A stretch of DNA of 64,000 nucleotides from an uncultured Bacteroidales bacterium (lineage in GTDB: Bacteria > Bacteroidota > Bacteroidia > Bacteroidales > WCHB1-69): NCBI GenBank assembly GCA_900315245.1, contig OMYJ01000005.1, positions 62,001-126,000 on the forward strand, read 5' to 3'. The position numbers and the translations under genes were made by a program. The notes under the pieces were generated by a model. It worked only from the letters and a program-made list of their open reading frames with translations, did no database searches and was not told the DNA's origin. Below are positions 16,258-24,738 of this stretch, in pieces (position 1 is the stretch's first letter; the number at the start of each line of letters is the position of its first letter).

Positions 16258-17498
16258 TGGCAAAGAAACAGAATATAGACAGAACATGTAGCTTTTGCGG
16301 GCGGGAAATTCCCAATAACCAGTTTATTATCGGCGGTTTTGATGCGATGATATGCAGCGACTGCTTAGAGGCAGCGATGGACATCTATCACCAGCATCAG
16401 TCGGAAATTGACCGTAAAGAGCTTTCCCAAATCAAACTTAAATTGCTGAAGCCGAAAGAGATAAAGGCCAAATTGGACGATTATGTCATTGGTCAGGAGG
16501 AAGCGAAGAAGGTACTTTCGGTGGCAGTCTATAACCACTACAAGCGGTTGATGCAGGAAACAGACAATTCGGATCCGGACGTGGACATTGAGAAGTCCAA
16601 TGTGTTGCTGATAGGGGAGACTGGTACAGGTAAGACCTTGTTGGCCAAAACGATAGCCACGCTGTTGGATGTGCCGTTCTGCATTGCCGACGCCACCGTC
16701 TTCACGCAGGCCGGTTATGTGGGCGAAGATGTGGAGAGCATCCTCACACGATTGCTGCAAGCCGCCGACTACGACGTGAAGCGTGCCGAACGCGGTATTG
16801 TCTTCATCGATGAAATCGACAAGATTGCCCGCAAAGGTTCTGAAAACCCGTCCATTACACGTGATGTGTCGGGCGAGGGCGTGCAGCAGTCGTTGCTGAA
16901 GCTCTTGGAGGGTTCATTGGTGAATGTGCCGCCGCAAGGGGGCCGCAAACATCCCGAGCAGGAGTTCATTCAGGTCAATACGCGCCACATCCTGTTCATC
17001 GGCAGCGGTGCGTTCAACAACCTGTCGAACATCATCTGCGACCGCATGAACACACATGCCATCGGCTACAATACGAAGAATATCAACTTCAACCCGCAAG
17101 AGGCGCTGAAATATGTGAGTGCGCAGGATGTGAAGGAATTCGGTCTGATTCCTGAACTGTGCGGCCGTTTCCCGGTCATCACTTCCCTGAATGCGCTCGA
17201 CCGTGACGCGTTGAAGCGCATTCTCACGGAACCGAAGAACGCCTTGGTGAAGCAGTACATCGCCCTCTTCAAGATGGATGGAATCTCGTTGAGCTTCACC
17301 GAAGATTGTCTTGACTACATCGTGGATAAGGCGGTGGAATTGCAGCTCGGTGCCCGCGGACTGCGCGCCATCGTCGAGAAAATCATGACCGACGCCATGT
17401 TCGAATTCCCGAGTCTCAACAAGAAGAAGATCGTGGTGGACAAGACCTACGCGCAGGAGAAGTTCGAGAGTTCGATCTTTTCGTTTAAAGACAAATGA
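16257..17498 (+). CDS. clpX: ATP-dependent Clp protease ATP-binding subunit ClpX
   Basis: A 413-residue AAA+ unfoldase. The N-terminal zinc-binding domain has four cysteines (CSFCGRE...MICSDC). The AAA+ core has Walker A GETGTGKT, Walker [10 protein letters not shown], pore loop AGYVGEDVE and [12 protein letters not shown], followed by a sensor-2 arm ([13 protein letters not shown]). It unfolds ssrA-tagged and other substrates for ClpP. Confidence 0.97.
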   Translation: MAKKQNIDRTCSFCGREIPNNQFIIGGFDAMICSDCLEAAMDIYHQHQSEIDRKELSQIKLKLLKPKEIKAKLDDYVIGQEEAKKVLSVAVYNHYKRLMQETDNSDPDVDIEKSNVLLIGETGTGKTLLAKTIATLLDVPFCIADATVFTQAGYVGEDVESILTRLLQAADYDVKRAERGIVFIDEIDKIARKGSENPSITRDVSGEGVQQSLLKLLEGSLVNVPPQGGRKHPEQEFIQVNTRHILFIGSGAFNNLSNIICDRMNTHAIGYNTKNINFNPQEALKYVSAQDVKEFGLIPELCGRFPVITSLNALDRDALKRILTEPKNALVKQYIALFKMDGISLSFTEDCLDYIVDKAVELQLGARGLRAIVEKIMTDAMFEFPSLNKKKIVVDKTYAQEKFESSIFSFKDK

Positions 17499-17528
17499 TT
17501 ACTTAGCAGTTAGTAGTTAGCAGTTACG

Positions 17529-17555
17529 GGGATGTCGGTGTGGCATCCCTTTTTT
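17529..17555 (+). terminator. Rho-independent terminator after clpX
   Basis: GGGATG (17529-17534), 9-base loop, CATCCC (17544-17549) and six T's. A TTAGCAG-type heptad array (17503-17523) lies between the clpX stop and this hairpin. Confidence 0.75.
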
Positions 17556-17571
17556 GTGGTTTGCGGTTTGC

Positions 17572-17641
17572 GATGAGGCGATGATGCGATGATACGATGA
17601 TGCGATGATACGATGAGGCGATGAATGGACGATGAATGGAC
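17572..17641 (+). repeat. Octamer tandem array, second locus
   Basis: Six GATGATNN-type octamers (GATGAGGC, GATGATGC, GATGATAC, GATGATGC, GATGATAC, GATGAGGC) followed by two GATGAATGGAC 11-mers. Same unit as at 3093-3204. Confidence 0.85.
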
Positions 17642-17698
17642 GATGGATGGGCGGGTGGCACGATGGCACGATAACTGGGCTCTGTGACGTTCGCGAAG

Positions 17699-17786
17699 CA
17701 GCCCGTTAGGGCTGAAGGGCTCGGTAGCAATGTGGGAATTCGTGCGTTTTTTTTCGCAGGCCGTTAGGCCTGCGGGCATTGAACAT
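17699..17786. repeat. Palindromic module, copy 2, with two GTTA-loop hairpins
   Basis: CAGCCC-GTTA-GGGCTG (17699-17714) and CGCAGGCC-GTTA-GGCCTGCG (17755-17774) are perfect stems with identical loops. A GCTCGGTAG segment lies between them, and ATGCCCGCAGG (inverted) follows; both are shared with 2996-3080. The module sits between convergent clpX and umuC and may also end transcription. Confidence 0.65.
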
Positions 17787-17792
17787 TATGCA

Positions 17793-19055
17793 TTAATCGC
17801 AACGTATTTCCAGAATCTCGTTCCAATCGGTGGTGTAGTTCTGTGACAGATGGTTGCGGTTCATTCGCACGCCCTCGAAACCGGCGGTGGCCACCACAAC
17901 GGTGCGATGTCCCTGCTTTTCGTTGATTTTGTCCAAAGCAGTCATCAGCTTGTCATGTTTTTCGCGGTCAATTTCATCGAAAAGCACTGTCTGAACGCTC
18001 TCTTTAGGGGATATTTGGGTCAGACAGACCCCGGCTTTCTTGTAGAAGGTGCTCTGTCGGAAAAGTTGCGCAGCCGTTCTCACCGCGATGTCGGCTAATT
18101 CCACAGTACTGTCGGAGGCGGCTGGCAACGTGATGAGCTGGTTGTCGTAGTGCTGTTCCTGCTCGTGCCGGAAACGGTTGGTGAGCATGAAGACATACAT
18201 GGCGTGGCACACACTTCCTTGTTTGCGCAGTTTCTCGGCCGCCATGGAGGTGAAGAGCGCCACCTGCTCCTTTATGTCCTCTACGTCATTAAGCTCTTTG
18301 CTGAAACTCCGTGAAACCATAATCTGTTGTTTGTCAGGGATATGCGCTTCAAATTCAATGCAAGGTCTGCCATGCAGCTCATACCAGGTCTTCATACCGC
18401 CAAGGTGCATCTTGCTGCGCACAAAGTCCAGCGGTTGCTGCGAGAAATCGTAAGCGGTATTGATGTTCCGGCTCTTCAGCATGGCTGAGAAACGCCTTCC
18501 GATGCCCCACACATCCTCTATCGGGAATTTCCTCAGCACTTTCTCAATGTCCTGTGGACGGTGCATATAGCAGCTGCCCTTGAGTTTGGGGTACTGCTTG
18601 CACAGCTTGGAGGCGATTTTGGCGAGCGTTTTCGTGTGCGAGATCCCTACACTGATGGGTATTCCCGTGTTTTTCAATACTTTATACGCCACATAGTGCC
18701 CGAAGGCATCCAAATCTTCCTCCTTGATACCGGTAAGGTTCAGGAAGGATTCGTCGATGGAATAGACCTCGGTGGCGGGGCAAAGACTGCGTAACGTCTG
18801 TTGCACGCGCTTCGACATGTCGCTGTATAGGGCATAGTTACTGGAATAGACCGCCACGTCATGCCGTTTGATGAGCGCCTCGAGTTGGAAATACGGATGC
18901 CCCATCTTGATACCCAGCCGTTTGGCCTCATTCGATCGCGCAATCACGCAACCGTCATTGTTGGAGAGGATGATGACGGGACGCCCGTTGAGCGAGGGAT
19001 TGAACACCCGCTCGCAGGAGACGAAGAAGTTGTTGCAATCGGCGAGACCGAACAT
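17793..19055 (-). CDS. umuC: Y-family translesion DNA polymerase V catalytic subunit, UmuC
   Basis: A 420-residue Y-family polymerase. It begins FGLADCNNFFVSCERVFNPSL, has the NNDGCVIARSNEAKRLGIKMG palm motif and YSIDESFLNL with the catalytic Asp-Glu pair, then helix-hairpin-helix, and a C-terminal UmuC-specific region. It synthesises across DNA lesions with processed UmuD. The partner umuD lies 2.5 kb upstream rather than adjacent. It has its own promoter (19128-19096). Its stop opens a TAATGCA/TAATGTT heptad run. Confidence 0.93.
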   Translation of the reverse strand: MFGLADCNNFFVSCERVFNPSLNGRPVIILSNNDGCVIARSNEAKRLGIKMGHPYFQLEALIKRHDVAVYSSNYALYSDMSKRVQQTLRSLCPATEVYSIDESFLNLTGIKEEDLDAFGHYVAYKVLKNTGIPISVGISHTKTLAKIASKLCKQYPKLKGSCYMHRPQDIEKVLRKFPIEDVWGIGRRFSAMLKSRNINTAYDFSQQPLDFVRSKMHLGGMKTWYELHGRPCIEFEAHIPDKQQIMVSRSFSKELNDVEDIKEQVALFTSMAAEKLRKQGSVCHAMYVFMLTNRFRHEQEQHYDNQLITLPAASDSTVELADIAVRTAAQLFRQSTFYKKAGVCLTQISPKESVQTVLFDEIDREKHDKLMTALDKINEKQGHRTVVVATAGFEGVRMNRNHLSQNYTTDWNEILEIRCD

Positions 19056-19095
19056 TTTGAGGATTAATGGGTTAGAATGTTAAGAAGCTGGTGCG

Positions 19096-19128
19096 CAAAG
19101 ATAATCTTTTTCGAGATTAGTTCCCAAA
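19096..19128 (-). promoter_or_regulatory. umuC promoter
   Basis: On the minus strand, TTTG (19128-19125), a 21-bp spacer and TATCTTTG (19103-19096), 40 bases before the umuC ATG. The -33 element overlaps the tail of the neighbouring terminator. Confidence 0.65.
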
Positions 19129-19163
19129 AAAAAGCGGCGGACGTGTCAGAATCGCCCGCCGCT
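19126..19163 (-). terminator. Rho-independent terminator of the sigma/lipoprotein operon
   Basis: On the minus strand, AGCGGCGG pairs with CCGCCGCT (stems 19156-19163 and 19133-19140), followed by eight T's. It separates the small lipoprotein gene from umuC. Confidence 0.75.
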
Positions 19164-19179
19164 GTCGTCATCAAATGCG

Positions 19180-19395
19180 TTACTGTTTACATTTGTAGAA
19201 ATCCATGCCGGCCTCTTCGTTGAGTTGGGCTTCCATTGCTTTGCACTCCTCCTTCGTTGAGGTTTCATCCTCGTACGCGGGTGCAAGATGCATGACATCA
19301 GTCTTGACATAGCAATGGCAACCCGTTTTGTTGCAAGAGGTGGAAACTGCTGCCAGCATGAAAACGGCAGAAACTAAAACCAATAATTTTTTCAT
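19180..19395 (-). CDS. Small cysteine-rich lipoprotein
   Basis: A 71-residue lipoprotein: signal sequence with lipobox STSC (Cys near residue 21), then CNKTGCHCYVK with three closely spaced cysteines, and a final CKQ. The mature part is only about 50 residues. It resembles the lipoprotein at 31173-31487 in its short Cys-containing start (CTNYVDCTCAYD). Function unknown. It is the last gene before a terminator, downstream of the sigma-fusion gene. Confidence 0.7.
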   Translation of the reverse strand: MKKLLVLVSAVFMLAAVSTSCNKTGCHCYVKTDVMHLAPAYEDETSTKEECKAMEAQLNEEAGMDFYKCKQ

Positions 19396-19498
19396 AATGT
19401 TTTTTCATGGACTTCTTGATGATTAATGTAAGATATTTGTGATTGTCTGAACGGAAGTCCGTAACGCCCCGATATCTGCAAATATCTTTTTAATGTAT

Positions 19499-20200
19499 TC
19501 AGAATGAAAGAGTTATACCAACACCTTGAGGCGTCGTGCCTAACGAGATGCGTAAAGAAGTGCTGGAGGTGTTAAAATCGTTTGCAATGTTGTTGAGATG
19601 CACTTTGCTCTTGACGGTAAGTATGGTGGCGGGTACAAGGCAGCCCGCAGCCACAAGCATGCCGCCACCGACGAGGAACACTCCTCCCATCGCGCTTCTC
19701 CAAATGTTTAATCCAAGATTATCACTGTCAAGAAGTTGCTCGTGATATTTTGCCGTCTGTATGAAGCTGGCGCAGAATTGTACTAAACCAATCCCTGCAA
19801 TTGCGGCAGCCCCGCCTCCCGCTACGAAAAGCGGAATGCTGATGTATTGGTTGCGCTTCGATTTCCGGTAATCTTCGTATTGGGCCGGCGAGAATAGCAT
19901 TTGCAGATCCGCCTTGTCGAGTTTATAGACTTCTTCGTTGCCGGTAAGCCAGAAATGTCCTTTGTTGTAGTATATTTGTCCGATGCCGCGATTCTGGAAC
20001 GCCTCCATCAACTCTTCTTTTGTGAGCAATTCGTCTAGTTGACTGCCTTGGAGATAAAGAGTGTCGTAAGTGATTTCCTCTTCGATGATGTAAAGGGTGT
20101 CCTGCCTCGGTTTTGATTCGTCCACTTGTGAAATGGCGGTAAACCATGAAAAGCAGCAGATTGCGAGCAGCAAATTTCTGATATTCAATACTTTACTCAT
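19499..20200 (-). CDS. Exported membrane protein, partner of the sigma-fusion gene
   Basis: A 233-residue protein with an N-terminal signal or anchor, a periplasmic stretch (about 25-120, QDTLYIIEEEITYDTLYLQG), and two Gly/Ala-rich membrane helices (about 124-146 and 170-196). It starts two bases after the sigma gene, so the two are almost certainly cotranscribed. It could be the sensor or regulated output of that sigma protein. No family recognised. Confidence 0.55.
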   Translation of the reverse strand: MSKVLNIRNLLLAICCFSWFTAISQVDESKPRQDTLYIIEEEITYDTLYLQGSQLDELLTKEELMEAFQNRGIGQIYYNKGHFWLTGNEEVYKLDKADLQMLFSPAQYEDYRKSKRNQYISIPLFVAGGGAAAIAGIGLVQFCASFIQTAKYHEQLLDSDNLGLNIWRSAMGGVFLVGGGMLVAAGCLVPATILTVKSKVHLNNIANDFNTSSTSLRISLGTTPQGVGITLSF

Positions 20201-20202
20201 GT

Positions 20203-21309
20203 TTATCGTTTTAAAGAATCTTGGATGACAATGGTGCGATTTGTGCGCCGGACTTTCTTTACCACTACTGGAGGATGCCCACTTTCTGGGGTTATGAGAG
20301 TGTCGGATTTAGAAGTTGGGTTTTCTTCCCCTTGATCCTCTTTTATCGTTCCGGCGGAATGTTTTGTCGCGACGCTCCTACGGTATGGTGTAGATGAAGC
20401 TGCAACAGTAGCGGAAACGGCCACCGTTGAGTCTCCAATCTCGTTGTTTACCAAGGTGCTGTCGTTAATAGTAATGTTTTGATTGTCTTTTGGCTCTGAA
20501 CTAACGGGTTTTAATGGTTGTGCGGTGTTGACAAAGATAATCGCGCCAGCCACTCCTGCAGTGGTGATTCCGGCGGCGATAGGCGCGCGATAAGCCCGCA
20601 AACGCAACCGTAACGACGGGATGGAGTTTGATGGCGGGAAACTTGATTCTGGCAGCGGATTCTGCGGAACCATAGTGAAACCGTCCAATTTTCGGCGGCA
20701 ATATGCGTCGATAGCGGCTTCGGGCGCGGTAAAAAGTGGGAAAAAAATCATAAGCGGTTGTTTTTTGTGTTTAGACTGTTGGAATAAAATCTGTTGCAAT
20801 TCTTTGCGGGCGCGCATCAGATGCGATTTGGAGGTGTTTACTGAAATACCTCTTGCAATGGCGATCTGCTGATGTGTATAATGCTCGAACACGTACAAAT
20901 TCAGGACAATACGATGGTTGTCTGGCAGTTGAGCGATAGCATGGAGAATCTCCTCGGTCGTGAAGTCGGCTTTTCGGATAGCGGCCATCATCTCTTCAGC
21001 AGGCATTTCATCATCTGCAGAATATGGATCCACCAGATTATCCATGTCTGCGTTTTCATTGATGTATAGTCCATTGGATGTCTTCCGAAGGTGCGTCAAC
21101 GCGGTATTTACCGTGATGCGCATCAACCATTTGTCGAATCGTCCAATGCCTTTGAAGGTGTCGGCCTTTTCGATGGCTTGCAGAAACGCACTGTGCGCCA
21201 AGTCCTCTGCCGTGGCTCGGTCGGGGACATAACGATAGCAAATCCCTATCATTTTGCCTATGTGTCGCTGATACTCCCTGGTCCAGAACGATTTCATCTT
21301 TTTGTCCAT
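20203..21309 (-). CDS. ECF sigma factor fused to a membrane-anchored C-terminal domain
   Basis: A 368-residue protein. Residues 1-175 are an ECF sigma factor: sigma-2 (AEDLAHSAFLQAIEKADTF, then FDKWLMRITVNTALTHLRK) and sigma-4 (AQLPDNHRIVLNLYVFEHYT, then an HTH with GISVNTSKSHLMRARKEL). A linker resembling anti-sigma N-termini (DAYCRRKLDGFTMVP) follows. A weak membrane helix is at about 245-262 (AAGITTAGVAGAIIFV), then a Ser/Thr-rich, basic tail of about 100 residues. Sigma and anti-sigma would thus be one polypeptide. A -7 element lies at 21347-21340. The C-terminal topology is inferred. Confidence 0.75.
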   Translation of the reverse strand: MDKKMKSFWTREYQRHIGKMIGICYRYVPDRATAEDLAHSAFLQAIEKADTFKGIGRFDKWLMRITVNTALTHLRKTSNGLYINENADMDNLVDPYSADDEMPAEEMMAAIRKADFTTEEILHAIAQLPDNHRIVLNLYVFEHYTHQQIAIARGISVNTSKSHLMRARKELQQILFQQSKHKKQPLMIFFPLFTAPEAAIDAYCRRKLDGFTMVPQNPLPESSFPPSNSIPSLRLRLRAYRAPIAAGITTAGVAGAIIFVNTAQPLKPVSSEPKDNQNITINDSTLVNNEIGDSTVAVSATVAASSTPYRRSVATKHSAGTIKEDQGEENPTSKSDTLITPESGHPPVVVKKVRRTNRTIVIQDSLKR

Positions 21310-21339
21310 CCTGATCTAAGCATTCGTCAAAAAACGCTG

Positions 21340-21347
21340 CAAAGATA
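21340..21347 (-). promoter_or_regulatory. -7 element for the sigma-fusion gene
   Basis: Minus-strand TATCTTTG, 30 bases before the ATG at 21309. Confidence 0.5.
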
Positions 21348-21500
21348 TGATAAATACAAGTAAAAAATTAATCCATAAATATTAATACCACATAAAATAT
21401 TTAGAAAAGAACCCACCCGTATGATGAGCACTTTTCTTATAGGATGCAGAAAAGTGAAAAGGTTGCAGTATGTTGAAAAATTTTTTATGTGTTTTGTTAA

Positions 21501-21528
21501 TTATGCATTATGCATTATGAATTATGAA
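21501..21528. repeat. Heptanucleotide tandem array (TTATGCA/TTATGAA)
   Basis: Two TTATGCA and two TTATGAA units just past the umuD stop (21535). Confidence 0.85.
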
Positions 21529-21534
21529 TTAATA

Positions 21535-21954
21535 TCAAACCCTCTTGATCACATACGTCACAATCCCCCAAACCTGGAAATGGTTTTCCTCGGTGATTTC
21601 GATGGGCGGGAAGGCGGGATTGTGCGGCATTAGGAAGAGACGGCCGTTTTCGAGGTGGATACGCTTGAGTGTGAACTCCCCGTCGATGAAACAGACGGCA
21701 ATCTGGTCGTTGGCAGGTTCCAACGACTTGTCAATCACCACGATGTCGCCATCCTGAATGCCGACACCCTCCATGCTGTTGCCGGTGATGCGGGCGTAGA
21801 ATGTTGAGGCCTGGTTCTTGACGACGTAACGGTTGAGGTCGAGAACGGGCTCGGCGTAGTCCTCAGCAGGGGAGGGGAATCCGGCGTGGATACCCTCGAC
21901 CACAGGGATTTGGTCGTGGTGCGAATGCGGGGTGAAGATGTCAAGGTTGGCCAT
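21535..21954 (-). CDS. umuD: UmuD, LexA-like self-cleaving translesion polymerase subunit
   Basis: A 139-residue S24-family protein from the ATG at 21954. Counting from that Met, the self-cleavage site Ala24-Gly25 precedes FPSPAEDY, the catalytic Ser is S60 (TGNSMEG) and the Lys is K97 (DGEFTLKR), identical to the numbering of E. coli UmuD (site 24/25, S60, K97). This supports the start. RecA-induced cleavage would activate the UmuC polymerase encoded 2.5 kb downstream. Confidence 0.93.
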   Translation of the reverse strand: MANLDIFTPHSHHDQIPVVEGIHAGFPSPAEDYAEPVLDLNRYVVKNQASTFYARITGNSMEGVGIQDGDIVVIDKSLEPANDQIAVCFIDGEFTLKRIHLENGRLFLMPHNPAFPPIEITEENHFQVWGIVTYVIKRV

Positions 21955-21978
21955 AATTGATTCATTATTTATAAATAT

Positions 21979-22100
21979 AGAGACGTTGTACACAACGTCT
22001 CTACATTGTTTCGGATTTGTGTAGGGACGCGATTTATCGCGTCCGAATATAGGGTTTTATCGCGTCCGAATACAGGGAATTATCGCGTCCGAATATGGGA
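21979..22100. repeat. Palindromic repeats plus three 23-bp direct repeats
   Basis: AGAGACGTTGT-AC-ACAACGTCTCT (21979-22002), then GGACGCGAT-TT-ATCGCGTCC (22025-22044), then three 23-bp direct repeats starting TTATCGCGTCCGAATA at 22034, 22057 and 22080. They fill the gap between umuD and the OmpA-family gene. Confidence 0.85.
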
Positions 22101-24617
22101 TTACCGATACAGGATCACGTTACGGGATTTGTCCACCGTGAAGTCACCCCATTCCTCCTTAATGTACTGGTCGCCGACCACGATGGCAGCGGGCAGGTTC
22201 TTCTTGACGGTGACCTTCACGTTCTCGGAGTAATCGTCGCCGATACGCAGTTCTTCAAGGTAGAGGACTGCGCCTTCAATGATGCTGCCGTCTTCCTGCT
22301 TGATGGCGCCGGCCTTCTCCTCAAAGTCCTCCAAACTGATGAAGGATTCTTTCAGGAAGCGGGTGGCGTCGGCATAGTTCATGAGGATCTCTTCGCTGTT
22401 GTCGCCGATTTGGAATTTCAGGGACTTGCTGTTGGCGTAGCACGTGCCGGTGACCTTGTCGCCATCGATGGTGACAGGCACGGTGCGTTCTTGGACAACG
22501 GCGATGCCGGTGGGCACCTTTGCGATGGTGTCGTTGGTGGGTACATAGTCGTCACGCAGGATGGTGAACTCGGTACGGCGGTTCAACGCGTGGGCGGCCT
22601 CCTGCTCCGGTTTCGACGGCAAAGAGTTGATGTAGTCTTCGGTCAGGTAAGTGCCCTTGGCGAAGAAGTAACGTTTGCCGTTGTAGGTGGAGTACATGTC
22701 CTTGTCGAGGCGACGAGGCACACGCTCACCATAACCTTTCGGCACGATACGGTCAGCTGCGATGCCCTTTTCCAACACGAGGAAATCGACACAGCTTTGT
22801 GCACGTTTCTGTGACAGAATATCGTTCTTCTCTTCAGTGTCACGCGCGTCGGTGTGAGAACGGAGCTCGACCACGATGGTCGGGTTCTGTATCATTATAT
22901 TATATAAGTACATCAGAGAATCCTTATATTGCGGTTTCAGATCCCATTTTGCCAAATCGTACAGAATCTCAGGCAGCACGATAGGTTCCTTCGGGATGGG
23001 CTCGAGCATGAAGTCCTGTTTGAGGTCGGTGTTCTCGGTCAAGCCAACGGTGGTTTGCTTGGCGGTGTTACCGCGCTCCCAATAGCCCTTCTTGGAAATC
23101 TTGATGTCGTAAGTGGTTGCGCCGAGGATTTTGGTCTTGTCGAAATGGTAATAGCCCTTCACGTCTGTGGTGGTTTTGTAAGAGGTGCCATCGGAACCGA
23201 CAATCTCCACTTCAACACCGTCCATATATTGCCCATTGTTCTTGTCACGAATGTAACCGGAGAGCGTATAAACGAGCGGGCGGAGCAGGAAGTAGTAGAT
23301 ATCATCGCCGCCGCGGCCGCCCTGACGGTTTGAGGAGAAGTAACCCTTGGCCAAGTACGGAGACTTGGACTGTGGGTCTATAGCTTCGTTCTCGTCAAAG
23401 ATGATGCCGATTTCGTCGCCGGGGGAGTTGATGGGGACCATCAGGTTCTCGGCATCGCCAAATTCACCGTTCTTGAAATGCGATACAAAAAGGTCGAGGC
23501 CACCGAGACCGGGATGACCATCGGAGGAGAAGTAGAACTCCTCTTCATTACGCCAAACAGGGAACACTTCCTGTCCTTCTGTATTGATTTTCGGGCCCAA
23601 GTTGGTGATGTTGGTGAACTTGCCAGTCTTTTTGGTACGGGTGGCTGTATAGATGTCATAGCCGCCGTAACCGCCGGGGATATTGGAAGCAAACCAGATG
23701 GTGAGCTCGTCGTCGGAGATATACGGGTGAACATAGTTGTATGCGCTGTCGCCGAGTTCAACGATTTCTGCCTCGCCCCATGCCTTTCCTTTCTTCATGG
23801 ATTTGTAAATATAGCAGCCCTGCACTTTTTTCTTGTCTTGCGGACATCTGGTGAAATAAACGACAGAGCCTTTGCGGTTTGCGCAGGCCTCGCCTTCATT
23901 CACACCGGTGTTGAGGGTGCCGCCGTTGTCCATGGTGGCTACAGGAGACCATTCGCCCGGCCAGTCTGTGTTTTTGCTCTTGGGTTTCGTGGTGATGTAG
24001 ATGTCGGAGAATGCGCCGGTGGTCCATTGGTCGGTGCCTTTGCCGACAGAACCTTCACGGTTGGAAGAGAACATGATGGCGTTGCGCTTGTCATAATTGG
24101 CCCAGCGCGGAGCCCATTCGTCCTCTTTGGTGTTGAACTTCTTGAGATTCTCCACCTCGTAGCGGGTGGGGTTTTCGTTCCACATCTTGGCTTTGTTGCA
24201 ACCGTCAATGCGAACATCCACGCGAGGGTCGTCGGAGGCACGCTTTTTATAGTTGTTGTAATATTTCAAGGCGAGGTCATAATCGCCGCGCAGGTTGTAG
24301 ATGCTGCCTAAGTGGAAGAGTATCATTGGGTTGTCCTTCTGATAGTTCTTCTTTTCCAAACGCAGATATTGTTGCTCAGCCTTCTTGAGGTCGCCCATAA
24401 TGCGATAGCATTCGGCAATTTGGAAGGTGGCGCGCTGGATTTCCACGCGGTTTGATTTCAATTTCTTGATACCCTTCTTGTATTCATTCAGCGCATTTTC
24501 GTACTGACAGTCGCGGAACAAATTGTCGGCGGGACGCAGAATGGATTGTGCTTGAATGCCGTAAATGCTTGAGAATAAAATGCTTAAAACAAGCAGTAAG
24601 ACTTTATATTTCTTCAT
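22101..24617 (-). CDS. PorE-like OmpA-family protein (TPR, PD40 propeller, regulatory-like domain, OmpA)
   Basis: An 838-residue envelope protein with a signal peptide (to GIQAQ). In order: N-terminal TPRs (about 30-150), a PD40/WD40-like propeller (about 160-440, with IMFSSNREGSVGKGTDQW, YFSSDGHPGLGGLDLFVS and GYFSSNRQGGRGGDDIYY), a carboxypeptidase-regulatory-like domain (about 450-545) and an OmpA C-terminal domain (VVELRSHTDARDTEEKND, RIVPKGYGE). This order matches PorE of the Porphyromonas type IX secretion system, which anchors the machine to peptidoglycan. A further 100 residues follow the OmpA domain. PorE orthology is likely but not proven, since Bacteroidota have several such proteins. 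Confidence 0.75.
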   Translation of the reverse strand: MKKYKVLLLVLSILFSSIYGIQAQSILRPADNLFRDCQYENALNEYKKGIKKLKSNRVEIQRATFQIAECYRIMGDLKKAEQQYLRLEKKNYQKDNPMILFHLGSIYNLRGDYDLALKYYNNYKKRASDDPRVDVRIDGCNKAKMWNENPTRYEVENLKKFNTKEDEWAPRWANYDKRNAIMFSSNREGSVGKGTDQWTTGAFSDIYITTKPKSKNTDWPGEWSPVATMDNGGTLNTGVNEGEACANRKGSVVYFTRCPQDKKKVQGCYIYKSMKKGKAWGEAEIVELGDSAYNYVHPYISDDELTIWFASNIPGGYGGYDIYTATRTKKTGKFTNITNLGPKINTEGQEVFPVWRNEEEFYFSSDGHPGLGGLDLFVSHFKNGEFGDAENLMVPINSPGDEIGIIFDENEAIDPQSKSPYLAKGYFSSNRQGGRGGDDIYYFLLRPLVYTLSGYIRDKNNGQYMDGVEVEIVGSDGTSYKTTTDVKGYYHFDKTKILGATTYDIKISKKGYWERGNTAKQTTVGLTENTDLKQDFMLEPIPKEPIVLPEILYDLAKWDLKPQYKDSLMYLYNIMIQNPTIVVELRSHTDARDTEEKNDILSQKRAQSCVDFLVLEKGIAADRIVPKGYGERVPRRLDKDMYSTYNGKRYFFAKGTYLTEDYINSLPSKPEQEAAHALNRRTEFTILRDDYVPTNDTIAKVPTGIAVVQERTVPVTIDGDKVTGTCYANSKSLKFQIGDNSEEILMNYADATRFLKESFISLEDFEEKAGAIKQEDGSIIEGAVLYLEELRIGDDYSENVKVTVKKNLPAAIVVGDQYIKEEWGDFTVDKSRNVILYR

Positions 24618-24738
24618 TTTATCACAATTTTCCTAAATAAATTTAAGGCGGCTAAAATACAAAAAAAACAAAAACGCCCAATTTTTTTTCCCCTTTTTGT
24701 GATAGGAATTTGAGAATAAAATAAAGATGATTGGTGTT

